From Aquamicrobium zhengzhouense (GTDB lineage: Bacteria; Pseudomonadota; Alphaproteobacteria; Rhizobiales; Rhizobiaceae): 64,000 bases of DNA. The stretch covers positions 1 through 64,000 of the forward strand of contig NZ_JADGMQ010000013.1 of the NCBI RefSeq assembly GCF_016124105.1, in the 5' to 3' direction. Of this stretch, positions 27,391 to 35,990 are shown piece after piece (positions within the stretch are counted from its first letter, which is position 1; each line of letters starts with the position of its first letter). The notes under the pieces were generated by a model. The model worked only from the letters and a program-made list of their open reading frames with translations, searched no databases and had not been told where the DNA came from. The position numbers were made by a program, and so were the translations under genes.

Positions 27391-27477
27391 GTGGATCCCC
27401 CGGTCAAGCCGGGGATGACGAGGGAAAAACGTTCCAGGTACATCGTCATCCTCGGGCCTGACCCGAGGATCCATGCC
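27391..27477. repeat. Two REP-like palindromic units in inverted orientation
   Basis: Unit 1 (27391-27420) has the stem GGATCCCCCGG-TCAAG-CCGGGGAT followed by GACG. Unit 2 (27444-27477) has ATCCTCGGG-CCTGA-CCCGAGGAT preceded by CGTC. Read on opposite strands they share a GGATCC(C/T)CGG...GATGACG layout. Such units are typical of alphaproteobacterial intergenic REPs. Confidence 0.75.
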
Positions 27478-27490
27478 TGAGCGCTTCTCC

Positions 27491-27520
27491 AAAACAAAAA
27501 GGCGGACCAAAGCCCGCCTT
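27491..27520 (-). terminator. Rho-independent terminator of the sdh operon
   Basis: On the - strand AAGGCGG-N8-CCGCCTT is followed by TTTGTTTT, 29 bp after the sdhB stop codon. The stem could also act for the + strand. Confidence 0.85.
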
Positions 27521-27548
27521 TTCCGATCTCACAAATCGAAGCTGACGC

Positions 27549-28328
27549 TTAGACGCGGCGCTCGACCATCATCTTTTTGATTTCGGCAATTGCCTTGGCC
27601 GGGTTCAAACCCTTAGGGCAAGCCTGCGTGCAGTTCATGATGGTGTGGCAGCGATAGAGGCGGAACGGGTCCTCGAGGTTGTCGAGACGCTCGCCGGTCG
27701 CTTCGTCACGGCTGTCGATAAGCCAGCGATATGCCTGCAGCAGAACGGCCGGGCCGAGATAGCGTTCGCCATTCCACCAATAGCTCGGGCACGAGGTCTG
27801 GCAGCAGAAGCACAGGATGCACTCATAAAGACCGTCGAGCTTCGCACGGTCCTCATGGCTCTGACGCCACTCCTTTGCCGGCTCAGGCGACACCGTCTGC
27901 AGCCAGGGCTGGATCGAGGACAGCTGTGCGTAAGGAACGGTCAGGTCAGGAACCAGGTCCTTGACCACCGGCATATGCGGCAGCGGATAAACGCGGATGG
28001 CGCCGTCCACCTCATCGCAGCCCTTGGTGCAGGCGAGCGTGTTGGTGCCGTCAATGTTCATCGCGCACGAGCCGCAAATGCCCTCACGGCACGAGCGGCG
28101 CAGCGTCAGCGTCGGGTCGATCTTGTTCTTGATGTAAAGCAGGCCATCAAGAACCATCGGGCCGCAATCGTCCGTATCGACATAATAGGTGTCGAGACGT
28201 GGATTTTCGTCGTCGTCGGGCGACCAGCGATAGATCTTGTATTCACGCAGGTTGGTCGCGCCTTCCGGCTTCGGCCACACCTTGCCTTCTTGAACCCGCG
28301 AGTTCTTGGGTAGGGTGATTTCAACCAT
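27549..28328 (-). CDS. sdhB: Succinate dehydrogenase iron-sulfur subunit
   Basis: 259-residue membrane-peripheral subunit of complex II with three clusters. The [2Fe-2S] site is in [16 protein letters not shown], the [4Fe-4S] in [15 protein letters not shown] (the third position of the second motif is also Cys) and the [3Fe-4S] in [17 protein letters not shown]. It passes electrons from the FAD in SdhA to quinone at the SdhCD site. It is the last gene of the operon, 15 bp after sdhA. Confidence 0.98.
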   Translation of the reverse strand: MVEITLPKNSRVQEGKVWPKPEGATNLREYKIYRWSPDDDENPRLDTYYVDTDDCGPMVLDGLLYIKNKIDPTLTLRRSCREGICGSCAMNIDGTNTLACTKGCDEVDGAIRVYPLPHMPVVKDLVPDLTVPYAQLSSIQPWLQTVSPEPAKEWRQSHEDRAKLDGLYECILCFCCQTSCPSYWWNGERYLGPAVLLQAYRWLIDSRDEATGERLDNLEDPFRLYRCHTIMNCTQACPKGLNPAKAIAEIKKMMVERRV

Positions 28329-28343
28329 TGTCTTTCCCCGCGA

Positions 28344-30191
28344 TCAGTAGACGCGCGCCTTAGGCGCAATCTTGGCCGGGTCAATGCCGCCCTGTTCAAC
28401 AGGCAGCATGGTCTCGGTGTGAACCGGACGATAGTCGAGCTTGACGTTGCCCTTCTCGTCCACCCAAGCCAGCGTGTGCTTGCGCCAGTTGACGTCGTCA
28501 CGAGCAGAGAAATCCTCGCGGGCATGGGCACCGCGGCTTTCCTTGCGCGCTTCCGCGCCATAGACGGTAGTAATAGCCGACGCCATCAGGTTTTCCAGCT
28601 CAAGCGTCTCGACAAGATCCGAGTTCCAGATCATCGAGCGGTCATAGACCTTGAGATCGGGAAGTTCCTTCCAGAGCGCAGAAATGCGGCGGCAGCCTTC
28701 TTCCAGCGTCTCCTGGGTGCGGAACACCGCGGCATCTTCCTGCATGGCGCGCTGCATCTTCTCACGCAGCACCGCCGTCGGGGTCGAGCCATTGGCGTGG
28801 CGCAGACGGTCGAAGCGCTCCATGATCTTTTCGCAGGCGGCTTCGTTGATGTCCGGCACGGCGGTTTCACGATCGATGACCTCACCGGCACGAATTGCGG
28901 CCGCGCGGCCAAAGACCACCAGGTCGATCAGTGAGTTGGAGCCTAGACGGTTGGCACCGTGCACCGAAGCACAGCCCGCCTCACCCACGGCCATCAGGCC
29001 CGGCTGGATGCGTCCCGGATTGTCGGCGTCGGCGTTGAGAACCTCACCCCAATAATTGGTCGGCACGCCGCCCATATTGTAGTGGACGGTCGGCAGAACC
29101 GGGATCGGCTCGCGCGTGACATCAACGCCTGCGAAGATCTTCGCGCTCTCGGAGATGCCCGGCAGGCGCTCATGCAGCACCGCCGGATCAAGGTGATCGA
29201 GGTGCAGGTAGATGTGGTCCTTGTTGCGACCAACGCCGCGACCTTCGCGGATCTCCATGGTCATGCAGCGCGAGACAACGTCACGCGAGGCAAGGTCCTT
29301 GGCCGACGGTGCGTAACGCTCCATGAAGCGCTCGCCCTCGGAGTTGACGAGATAGCCGCCCTCGCCGCGTGCACCTTCAGTGATGAGGCAGCCTGCGCCG
29401 TAAATGCCGGTCGGGTGGAACTGGACGAACTCCATGTCCTGCAGCGGCAGGCCAGCGCGCGCCGCCATGCCATTGCCGTCGCCGGTGCAGGTGTGTGCGG
29501 AGGTTGCCGAGAAGTACGAGCGGCCATAGCCACCGGTCGCCAGAACGACCATCTTCGCCGAGAAGCGGTGGATCGTGCCGTCATCGAGGTTCCAGGCCAC
29601 GACGCCGGTGCAGACACCGTCGGTCATGATCAGGTCGAGGGCAAAGTACTCGATGAAGAACTGCGCGTTGTTCTTGACCGACTGGCCATAGAGCGTGTGC
29701 AGGATCGCGTGGCCGGTACGGTCAGCCGCGGCGCAGGTGCGCTGTACGGGAGGACCGTCGCCGAAGTTCTGCATGTGACCGCCAAACGGGCGCTGATAGA
29801 TGCGGCCATCTTCGGTACGCGAGAACGGAACGCCGTAGTGCTCCAGCTCGTAGACCGCTGCCGGAGCCTCACGTGCAAGGTATTCCATTGCGTCAACGTC
29901 GCCGAGCCAGTCGGAACCCTTGACGGTATCATAGAGGTGCCACTGCCAATGGTCCGGGCCCATATTGCGCAGCGATGCAGCGATGCCGCCCTGAGCGGCA
30001 ACCGTGTGCGAGCGGGTCGGGAACACCTTGGTGATGCAAGCGGTCTTCAGTCCCTGCTCGGCCATGCCGAGGGTAGCACGCAGGCCCGCGCCACCGGCGC
30101 CCACCACGACCACGTCGAACTTGTGGTCGACGAAGGTGTAGGCTTTTCCGTTAACGGCAGGACGTTCGACGGTCTTTCTGGTCTCGGCCAC
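28344..30191 (-). CDS. sdhA: Succinate dehydrogenase flavoprotein subunit
   Basis: 615-residue catalytic subunit oxidising succinate to fumarate. The FAD-binding [15 protein letters not shown] and the [13 protein letters not shown] segment with the flavin-linking His are present, followed by the active-site region ([20 protein letters not shown]). I start it at the GTG at 30191, which has GGAGG 8 nt upstream and begins [10 protein letters not shown], rather than at the longer upstream frame; this fits the family length. It begins 4 bp after the sdhD stop. Confidence 0.97.
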   Translation of the reverse strand: MAETRKTVERPAVNGKAYTFVDHKFDVVVVGAGGAGLRATLGMAEQGLKTACITKVFPTRSHTVAAQGGIAASLRNMGPDHWQWHLYDTVKGSDWLGDVDAMEYLAREAPAAVYELEHYGVPFSRTEDGRIYQRPFGGHMQNFGDGPPVQRTCAAADRTGHAILHTLYGQSVKNNAQFFIEYFALDLIMTDGVCTGVVAWNLDDGTIHRFSAKMVVLATGGYGRSYFSATSAHTCTGDGNGMAARAGLPLQDMEFVQFHPTGIYGAGCLITEGARGEGGYLVNSEGERFMERYAPSAKDLASRDVVSRCMTMEIREGRGVGRNKDHIYLHLDHLDPAVLHERLPGISESAKIFAGVDVTREPIPVLPTVHYNMGGVPTNYWGEVLNADADNPGRIQPGLMAVGEAGCASVHGANRLGSNSLIDLVVFGRAAAIRAGEVIDRETAVPDINEAACEKIMERFDRLRHANGSTPTAVLREKMQRAMQEDAAVFRTQETLEEGCRRISALWKELPDLKVYDRSMIWNSDLVETLELENLMASAITTVYGAEARKESRGAHAREDFSARDDVNWRKHTLAWVDEKGNVKLDYRPVHTETMLPVEQGGIDPAKIAPKARVY

Positions 30192-30195
30192 GTCT

Positions 30196-30579
30196 TTAGC
30201 CTCCGAATGCGATCTTGAGCAGCGCGAACAGGGATGCCGCACCGAGAATGATTGTGAAGAAGATGTTCAGCATCAGCAGCGCCAGCTTGCACACCCCGCC
30301 GTGGACATAGTCCTCGATGATCATCTGCATGCCGAGCTTCATGTGATAGAGCACCGACAGAAGCGCGAGGACGAGGACGATGGCAACCAGCGGGTTGCCG
30401 AGCGTTGCCCGAACTTCGGCGTAGGATGCGTCGCTCAATGCGATTACCAGGCCGATGAAGAACAGCATCAGCGGCAGATTGGCGACGCCGGTCAGGCGCT
30501 GGTACCAGAAATGGCCGGTGCCTTCACGAGCGGCACCGAGGCCACGAACTCGGGAAAGTGGAGTGCGGAAATCGGACAT
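30196..30579 (-). CDS. sdhD: Succinate dehydrogenase membrane anchor subunit
   Basis: 127 residues and three transmembrane helices (about 30-48, 62-82, 98-122). The heme-b ligand region is [15 protein letters not shown]. The N-terminal [17 protein letters not shown] is characteristic of alphaproteobacterial and mitochondrial SdhD. With SdhC it anchors the enzyme and forms the ubiquinone site. Confidence 0.95.
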   Translation of the reverse strand: MSDFRTPLSRVRGLGAAREGTGHFWYQRLTGVANLPLMLFFIGLVIALSDASYAEVRATLGNPLVAIVLVLALLSVLYHMKLGMQMIIEDYVHGGVCKLALLMLNIFFTIILGAASLFALLKIAFGG

Positions 30580-30580
30580 C

Positions 30581-30985
30581 TTATGCTCCCCGCGCCATGT
30601 AACCGATGATCCAGATGACGACTGTCAGGGCGACCGACACGAACGGCATGGCAACTGCCATCTTCGTTGAGGCGCGCTTTTCCAGCCAACGACCGGTGTC
30701 CATGACGAAGTGGCGAATCCCGCCCAGTGCGTGATGGATCAATGCCCAGGCGAAACCGAACAGGATGAGACGGCCCAGCAGGGATCCGTAAATCGCGCTC
30801 AGCGAATTGAACCAGTTCTCCGATGTTGCGGCAGCGAGAAGCCACGCGACAAAAAGGACGATTCCGAAATAGAGGGCGGCACCCGTGATGCGATGCACAA
30901 TGGACATCATCATCGTTGGGATCGGCTTGTAAATTTGCAGATGCGGCGAAAGTGGTCTTGCGCGGGTGGCTGTGGTTTTGCTCAT
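30581..30985 (-). CDS. sdhC: Succinate dehydrogenase cytochrome b556 subunit
   Basis: 134 residues, three transmembrane helices. The family patterns [31 protein letters not shown] (quinone-site Ser and Arg) and [13 protein letters not shown] (heme-ligand His) are all present. It is the first gene of sdhCDAB, one base before sdhD. Confidence 0.96.
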   Translation of the reverse strand: MSKTTATRARPLSPHLQIYKPIPTMMMSIVHRITGAALYFGIVLFVAWLLAAATSENWFNSLSAIYGSLLGRLILFGFAWALIHHALGGIRHFVMDTGRWLEKRASTKMAVAMPFVSVALTVVIWIIGYMARGA

Positions 30986-31069
30986 GGCTCCCCCAAAAGA
31001 TGTGGGCCTCGCTCCGAGCTCGTTTGGCGGCTGTGCCGTGTACGGATCGCGACCTTTTGGCGTGCCGGT

Positions 31070-31098
31070 CTTCTAATGCGGATTTTGCAGCGCGTCAA
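31070..31098 (-). promoter_or_regulatory. Possible sigma70-type promoter of sdhCDAB
   Basis: On the - strand TTGACG (31098-31093) is followed after 17 nt by TAGAAG (31075-31070), about 85 bp before the sdhC start. The -35 is good for alphaproteobacteria; the -10 is weak. A perfect 12-bp palindrome TCAATCGATTGA (31134-31145) lies 36 bp further upstream and could bind a regulator. Confidence 0.35.
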
Positions 31099-31154
31099 AG
31101 ACTGAAAGCGGCAATAATGGGGCCTGGGCTCAATCAATCGATTGAACCGGCATT

Positions 31155-31192
31155 GTGCCGTAGCGGCATCGTCAAAGACGCCGCTACGGCAC
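31155..31192. other. 13-bp perfect stem-loop downstream of the MliC-like gene
   Basis: GTGCCGTAGCGGC and GCCGCTACGGCAC (31155-31167, 31180-31192) enclose a 12-nt loop. It begins 10 bp past the stop of the - strand gene at 31202. No U-tract follows on either strand. It may terminate that gene with help from Rho, protect the 3' end, or be a protein-binding site upstream of sdh. Confidence 0.5.
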
Positions 31193-31201
31193 CCAATAAT
31201 A

Positions 31202-31558
31202 TTAGCGGCGGCAGGTAAGCGGCTGCTTGCCGGCGTGCATCCAGAGCGCCTCGCCGCCCTCAACCACCAGCGCCATTCCGTCCTGGCCAAACCGCGAGGT
31301 CTGATTCGGGGGCGCGGCAGGAAGTTCGTAGACCTCGCCGGATGGGTCCGTCAGCCTGACGGCGCCGCGCGTGGATTCAACCCTCAAGCTGCCGCCAGCT
31401 TCGCAGGCATAGGTCGCATTGCGCGGCTGGGGCCTTGAGCCATCGCTCACCCCGCCTCCTTGCTGCGGAGACGCAACGCACCCCCCGACGGCAATCGCGA
31501 CGCTCATCATGATACCGACGCGCACGACGGCTCGGCCCGAATACGGATTCGTCAACAT
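31202..31558 (-). CDS. MliC-family lysozyme-inhibitor-like lipoprotein
   Basis: 118 residues: a signal sequence ending in a lipobox (AVGGC), a linker rich in Gln and Ser, and a C-terminal MliC-type beta domain (ATYACEAGGSLRVEST, ELPAAPPNQTSRFG, ALWMHAGKQPLTC) with a likely disulfide between the first and last cysteines. MliC proteins inhibit C-type lysozymes from the periplasm; inhibition here is inferred. The exact start among the first two methionines is open. Confidence 0.8.
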   Translation of the reverse strand: MLTNPYSGRAVVRVGIMMSVAIAVGGCVASPQQGGGVSDGSRPQPRNATYACEAGGSLRVESTRGAVRLTDPSGEVYELPAAPPNQTSRFGQDGMALVVEGGEALWMHAGKQPLTCRR

Positions 31559-31622
31559 GTGCGGCAGAGTACCCTTTGAATGTGGATATAAATGAGATGC
31601 CCCGAGCCCGTCGGGGCAGGAA

Positions 31623-32084
31623 TCAGGTCACGTCGTAGCGGATGACGTGCGAGGTCCAGTCGGCTGGCGCCGCGACCTGCTCGTAAAGCCGGCGCCCATC
31701 TTCAGGCTGACGCGGTGCGTTGAGGACGAGACGCGACCAGCCGCGCTCTTCCGCCTGATCGCTTAGTACATCGATAAGCGCCTTGCCGATTCCCTTCTTG
31801 CGGTGATCGTGATGGACATAAAGATGATCGACCTGGCCGCACCGCAGCCCCGAGAGCGGGTCCGGCATGTCGGTGAAGACAACGAAGCCGACAAGCTCGT
31901 GGTCAATCCGCGCTCCGAGCACCTCTGCCGTGCGATCCTGCAGGAGCGTTTCGGCGTAAAACTCGTCGGGCCTGCGAGGGGCACCGCGCTTCAGCGCCTG
32001 CACGTATGCGGCGAGCAGTGGGGCGAACGCCCGAGCATCCTTCAGCCGCAGAAGGCTGATGTCGATTTGATGAGCCTGATTCAT
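31623..32084 (-). CDS. GNAT-family N-acetyltransferase
   Basis: 153 residues from the ATG at 32084 (GGAG 6 nt upstream; a second ATG at 32099 is less well placed). Motif A is VDHLYVHHDHRKKGIGKALI and motif B is RLVLNAPRQPEDGRRLYEQV. The substrate is not predictable. It lies 64 bp upstream of the MliC-like gene on the same strand. Confidence 0.85.
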   Translation of the reverse strand: MNQAHQIDISLLRLKDARAFAPLLAAYVQALKRGAPRRPDEFYAETLLQDRTAEVLGARIDHELVGFVVFTDMPDPLSGLRCGQVDHLYVHHDHRKKGIGKALIDVLSDQAEERGWSRLVLNAPRQPEDGRRLYEQVAAPADWTSHVIRYDVT

Positions 32085-32197
32085 GCATCGCTCCTTCATG
32101 GTGCTGTATCGACCCCTGCCCGCCCGGCTGTCAATCGCCGCTATTAACCATGTTTGCAGCCCCAGACCGAAGTCCCGGCAAATGCTCTTAACAATGG

Positions 32198-32212
32198 TTA
32201 ATAAAAGGTTAA
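32198..32212 (+). promoter_or_regulatory. Predicted CtrA box TTAA-N7-TTAA
   Basis: TTAATAAAAGGTTAA matches the CtrA consensus spacing exactly and lies 41 bp before the ATG of the small secreted protein at 32253. A further TTAAC (32188-32192) sits six bases upstream. CtrA is the cell-cycle response regulator of alphaproteobacteria; binding is inferred. Confidence 0.5.
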
Positions 32213-32252
32213 TATTTAAACAGAGAGATCATCCCATCAGCAGGAGAGTCTG

Positions 32253-32606
32253 ATGCGCAGTGCAGTCCTCGCAACCTGGGTAACCGCCCTGACCCTTGCC
32301 TGCGCGTCGTCCGCGATCGCCGGCGGCACCTTGCGGGATCGGGTTCATGCCGACTCTTATGGAAATCTGGTGATACACAGCCCGGCCGGATACAAGCGCA
32401 TCATTGTCGGCATGGGTCATACAGCGCAAGCGTATGAGCGCACCGGATCCTATCACGAGCCGGAAGTCGTCTACCTGAACGACAAGCGCCCCACCGCTCC
32501 CGATTACCGATATTGCACCCGTCAGCCCCATGTCTGGGTAGGGCGTAGCCACATGTACGGGCTCGAGGCCGGAATGGTGCCCCAGGCGCCCTTGGTCTGC
32601 AGGTAG
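32253..32606 (+). CDS. Secreted protein of unknown function
   Basis: 117 residues with a clear signal peptide (MRSAVLATWVTALTLACASS, cleavage likely after AIA-G). The mature part is short, with YGNLVIHSPAGYKRIIVG and several Tyr and His, and a cysteine pair (RYCTRQPH, PLVCR). Not recognised. GGAG lies 6 nt before the ATG. It sits behind a predicted CtrA box and is followed 28 bp later by the ClpP-fold gene. Confidence 0.75.
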   Translation: MRSAVLATWVTALTLACASSAIAGGTLRDRVHADSYGNLVIHSPAGYKRIIVGMGHTAQAYERTGSYHEPEVVYLNDKRPTAPDYRYCTRQPHVWVGRSHMYGLEAGMVPQAPLVCR

Positions 32607-32633
32607 CATCATGAAGATCTGCGGGCTGAAGTG

Positions 32634-33335
32634 ATGCTGGCAGTCCTGCAGGATCGTGCAGCATTATTCTCCGCGGTCTGCGGTCTTGCTGGTGGACTGC
32701 TTGTCGCGGCCCTCGCTGACCCGAAAGCTCTCAACGACCATTTGTCGAACACGACATCGCCTCTTGCGACCGTCGAGCCAATGCCTTCAGCTTCCAAAAG
32801 CGCAATCGCTGATCCTTACGCCGAAGCACCGCTTCGCCTTCAACTGAGGGCGGATGGTGTCCTTGAACTGTCCGGCCTGATCGATCCCGGATCGGCGAAC
32901 CGTTTTATAGCTGAGGTGTCGGGATTAGACGTCCGACCGACGGCTGTTGCGCTGCAATCTCCGGGTGGCTCGATCAATGATGCAATCCGCATTGCAAGGC
33001 ACTTGCGCCAGATGAAGGTTGAAACGCGTATCGAAAATGGTGCGATTTGTGCCTCATCCTGTCCGCTTGTCTTTGCGGGCGGCGTAACCCGTACGGTCGA
33101 ACCGAATGCATTTCTTGGCGTGCATCAGTTTTATGCAGACCACCCAATGCTCGACCCGGCGCATGCTATGGCTGACGCGCAGCTGACAGCCGCGCGCATT
33201 TCCCGATACCTTATGGAGATGGGCGTCGACCCCGCGCTATGGCTGCACGCTCTCGATACCCCGCCCGACCAACTCTATTATCTGTCGACGGAGGAGCTGA
33301 AGACCTATTCCATGGTGACGGAAGCGACCAGGTAA
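32634..33335 (+). CDS. ClpP-fold periplasmic protein (COG3904-like)
   Basis: 233 residues with an N-terminal hydrophobic segment (about residues 8-29), a linker, and a crotonase/ClpP-like domain. The serine-protease-like elements are ALQSPGGSINDAIRIARHL (oxyanion loop) and GAICASSCPLVFAGG (nucleophile-like Ser in the SCP context). A histidine follows in VHQFYADHP. Proteolysis is a hypothesis, since this family is uncharacterised. The start is ATG 32634 with GTG one codon upstream; it probably shares a transcript with the preceding gene. Confidence 0.8.
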   Translation: MLAVLQDRAALFSAVCGLAGGLLVAALADPKALNDHLSNTTSPLATVEPMPSASKSAIADPYAEAPLRLQLRADGVLELSGLIDPGSANRFIAEVSGLDVRPTAVALQSPGGSINDAIRIARHLRQMKVETRIENGAICASSCPLVFAGGVTRTVEPNAFLGVHQFYADHPMLDPAHAMADAQLTAARISRYLMEMGVDPALWLHALDTPPDQLYYLSTEELKTYSMVTEATR

Positions 33336-33344
33336 ACGGCGAAG

Positions 33345-34538
33345 TCAGTAACTGCTCGCCTGTTCGAACGGTCGTCCGCTGAATAGGCTGTATCGCACGC
33401 AATTGCGCCCTGACCTTTTGGCCTCATAAAGGGCTGCGTCGGCGCGATCTACCAGCGATTGCGATGCTTCCCCCTCGCCAAGCTCCGCCACACCGAAGCT
33501 TGCGCTGATCGCATGCCCGGCGGGAAGGTCTGCTGATGCGCTGTTCCCGAAAGCAGTTCGAACGCGTTCTGCAAACAGGCGCGCGACGTGAAGATTGGCC
33601 CGCGGCAGAAGGATAGAGAACTCTTCGCCACCGGTGCGGGCAATGACATAGGAGACCTCCGCCTCGTCGCGTAACACCGCGCCGAACTGCGATATCAAGC
33701 GGTCTCCTGCAGCGTGGCCCAAACTGTCGTTGATCGATTTGAAATGATCGAGGTCGCAGGCGATCAGCGAGATCGGCAATCCTTGTCTCGTGCAAGCATG
33801 GCTCAACTCGGAAAAGCGCGCATCAAAGCCGCGCCTGTTCAACAGACCGGAAAGCACATCCGTCTCGGCACGCAGAGCGATGGTCCCGACAATGTCTTTG
33901 CCAAGGATCAGAAGCAGCAGGAGGCCGGTGGCAACCACCAGCACGATCGCCCCGGACTGCGAGACCATCGCGTAGGTGGTGGAGAGATAGTCTGAGGGAT
34001 TAGCACCCGGTCCGCCCACGGCGATGGCAACCAGCGGCTTTGCCAGATAATGCAGCGCGGTGATCACCATCAGGCCTGCCAGCGCAAGATCCAGTGTCGA
34101 GCGCCTTAGCGAGCGCAGGACGATACCGGCGCCGATCATCTGCATCACGAAATACGGAGCCTGATAGATGAACATCCGGGTCAGGGAGTCGCGCATCATG
34201 CCCTGAGTCAACAGATTGACCGCCACCGAGACCACGAACACCGCGACAAGAAGCCGGATCGGCGGCGCGACCGCGTAATGCCGGGCGAGCCCAAAATTCA
34301 GCAGTGTCACCGCCAGAAGGAATATGGCGTGACCGAGCACGTAGATTTCGAGCTGCACATTGACCGTGTAGGGAAGCAGAAATTCGGTGAGCGCATAGGC
34401 GAAGCCGCCTATGTAAGTGCCCGCAAACCACCAGGCTGCAACGTAGCGGCGATCATACATTGCAATCGCAACAAAGGCGGTGATGAACAGCCCTGTTATC
34501 GACAGCCCGATGATGAGGATGAAATACGCGCCGCTCAT
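33345..34538 (-). CDS. Membrane-bound diguanylate cyclase (GGDEF domain)
   Basis: 397 residues. The first ~210 residues carry seven hydrophobic segments without a recognised sensor domain; residues 225-385 are the GGDEF domain (TDVLSGLLNRRGFDARF, LIACDLDHFKSINDSLGH, ARTGGEEFSILLP). The GGEEF active site is intact, so it should make cyclic di-GMP. The RxxD inhibitory site expected five residues before GGEEF is EVSY, so product inhibition is probably absent. Convergent with the ClpP-fold gene, 9 bp between stops. Confidence 0.93.
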   Translation of the reverse strand: MSGAYFILIIGLSITGLFITAFVAIAMYDRRYVAAWWFAGTYIGGFAYALTEFLLPYTVNVQLEIYVLGHAIFLLAVTLLNFGLARHYAVAPPIRLLVAVFVVSVAVNLLTQGMMRDSLTRMFIYQAPYFVMQMIGAGIVLRSLRRSTLDLALAGLMVITALHYLAKPLVAIAVGGPGANPSDYLSTTYAMVSQSGAIVLVVATGLLLLLILGKDIVGTIALRAETDVLSGLLNRRGFDARFSELSHACTRQGLPISLIACDLDHFKSINDSLGHAAGDRLISQFGAVLRDEAEVSYVIARTGGEEFSILLPRANLHVARLFAERVRTAFGNSASADLPAGHAISASFGVAELGEGEASQSLVDRADAALYEAKRSGRNCVRYSLFSGRPFEQASSY

Positions 34539-34646
34539 ACGTAATCCGAGTTTCCAGTCTTATAGAGCGCCACCACCGAAAAGAGCGTTAAATTTACAAA
34601 ATTCCGCGATCTTACCCAGCGGAATTTTCGCAAAGGAGCTTCTGGC

Positions 34647-34676
34647 AAAAACAGCATCCCGAAAATCGGGATGCTG
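34647..34676 (-). terminator. Rho-independent terminator after the RcnB-like gene
   Basis: On the - strand CAGCATCCCGA-TTT-TCGGGATGCTG (11-bp perfect stem) is followed by TTTTTG. Confidence 0.9.
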
Positions 34677-34726
34677 CCTGTGTCGGACCCGTAAGAAAGT
34701 GCGAACTCCCCACGCACCGCTTGTTC

Positions 34727-35131
34727 TTACCGGCCTGCGGCCAGGCCAAGGATCAGTCCCGTCGCAGCGCTGATCAGCAGATAATCATTGTCGATCTTGA
34801 CCCACTGCTGCCCACGCGCCGGACGCTTCAGGCCGTGACGGTGGTAGTCGCGGACGTGCTGCTTGCGCTGCCATTCGGGAACTCGCTGGCCACGTGCCCA
34901 ATGATGGCGCTTCGGCGCAGGACGATGTGCCTGGGGCCTTGGCGCGGGGCGAGACAAATGCGGCTTCGGAGCGGGACGATGCGCCTGGGGCTTGGCCGGC
35001 CCATGCGGCTTGTACGGCTGATACTTGTGATGCGGCGCGGGACGCTGCGGCTCGTGGCGGCTTTGGGCCTGCGCCATCGGCGCAGCCAGGATTGAGAAGG
35101 CGATTGCGGCGAGGATGGTACGCTTGAACAT
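34727..35131 (-). CDS. RcnB-family periplasmic protein with His/Pro-rich linker
   Basis: 134 residues starting MFKRTILAAIAFSILAAPMA, a signal peptide (cleavage after AQA). Then come about 60 residues rich in His, Pro, Lys and Arg (several HRPAPK-like repeats), and an RcnB domain (RGQRVPEWQRKQHVRDYHRH, WVKIDNDYLLISAATGLI). RcnB in E. coli tunes Ni and Co homeostasis; metal binding by the histidine linker is inference. An upstream ORF extension to 35221 is disregarded because this ATG gives the signal peptide. Confidence 0.8.
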   Translation of the reverse strand: MFKRTILAAIAFSILAAPMAQAQSRHEPQRPAPHHKYQPYKPHGPAKPQAHRPAPKPHLSRPAPRPQAHRPAPKRHHWARGQRVPEWQRKQHVRDYHRHGLKRPARGQQWVKIDNDYLLISAATGLILGLAAGR

Positions 35132-35257
35132 CTTGGGGCCTCGTTGTTGATGACGTGACCCTAGCGATCCCAAACTGAACGGAAAATGAACGGCAGGATT
35201 AACGTTTTGTAACGAAAACAAGCCTTTACAAAACCTTAACGACCCACCGCATCAAGA

Positions 35258-35953
35258 CTATACCCGTGGCCCAATCGTCGTGCTGACGGAACCAAGGCCC
35301 GCAATATTGACGACGCAGACATCGCCCGGAACGAGCGCGCCAACCCCGGCGGGGGTTCCGGTATAGATCAGATCACCCGCTTCGATCCGCACGGCCCGCG
35401 ACAATATCGAGATCACTTCGGCGATCGACCAGATCATGTCGGAAAGGTCGCCCCGCTGACGAAGCTCGCCATTGACCGCAACGCTGATTTCCCCGGCCGC
35501 GAGGTGTCCGACTTCACTGACCGGCGCGATCGCTCCACACACCGCGGACTGGTCGAACCCCTTGGCGAAATCCCACGGCCGGCCGAGATCCTTTGCCTGT
35601 GCCTGCAGATCCCGCCGTGTCAGGTCATTGCCGATCGCGTAGCCCCAGACATGCGAAAGGGCATCGCCCTCGGCAATGTCGATGCCTCCCTTTCCGATGG
35701 CAACCACCAGTTCGCCCTCATGGTGCAAGTCGTTGGTTAGTGAGGGATAGGCTATCGTCGCACCATCCTCCACCACTGCATCTGCGGGTTTCGTGAAGAA
35801 AAACGGCGGCTCGCGATCAGGGTCCTTGCCCATCTCGCGTGCATGCGCCGCATAATTTCGACCGACACAAAAGACACGACGAACCGGGAACCGCGCCGCT
35901 TCTCCACGAACGGGAACGCTTGCCTGTGGCGAGGGAGGAAAGACGAAACTCAC
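35258..35953 (-). CDS. Fumarylacetoacetate hydrolase-family protein
   Basis: 231 residues of FAH fold (FCVGRNYAAHAREMGKDPDR, DLHHEGELVVAIGKGG, YTGTPAGVGALVPGD). The metal-binding glutamate and aspartate pattern of bacterial acylpyruvate hydrolases is conserved, such as fumarylpyruvate hydrolase or YcgM types. I start at GTG 35953, which has GGAG 7 nt upstream; the longer ORF to 36043 includes wecB sequence. The gene follows wecB by 37 bp on the same strand. Confidence 0.9.
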   Translation of the reverse strand: MSFVFPPSPQASVPVRGEAARFPVRRVFCVGRNYAAHAREMGKDPDREPPFFFTKPADAVVEDGATIAYPSLTNDLHHEGELVVAIGKGGIDIAEGDALSHVWGYAIGNDLTRRDLQAQAKDLGRPWDFAKGFDQSAVCGAIAPVSEVGHLAAGEISVAVNGELRQRGDLSDMIWSIAEVISILSRAVRIEAGDLIYTGTPAGVGALVPGDVCVVNIAGLGSVSTTIGPRV

Positions 35954-35990
35954 GATTTGGCTCCGATGAGGTGACGGGAAAAGGTCTTGC

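Noticed and set aside
28959-30218. 419-codon + strand ORF
   Set aside because: Antisense to sdhA; no domain or Shine-Dalgarno.
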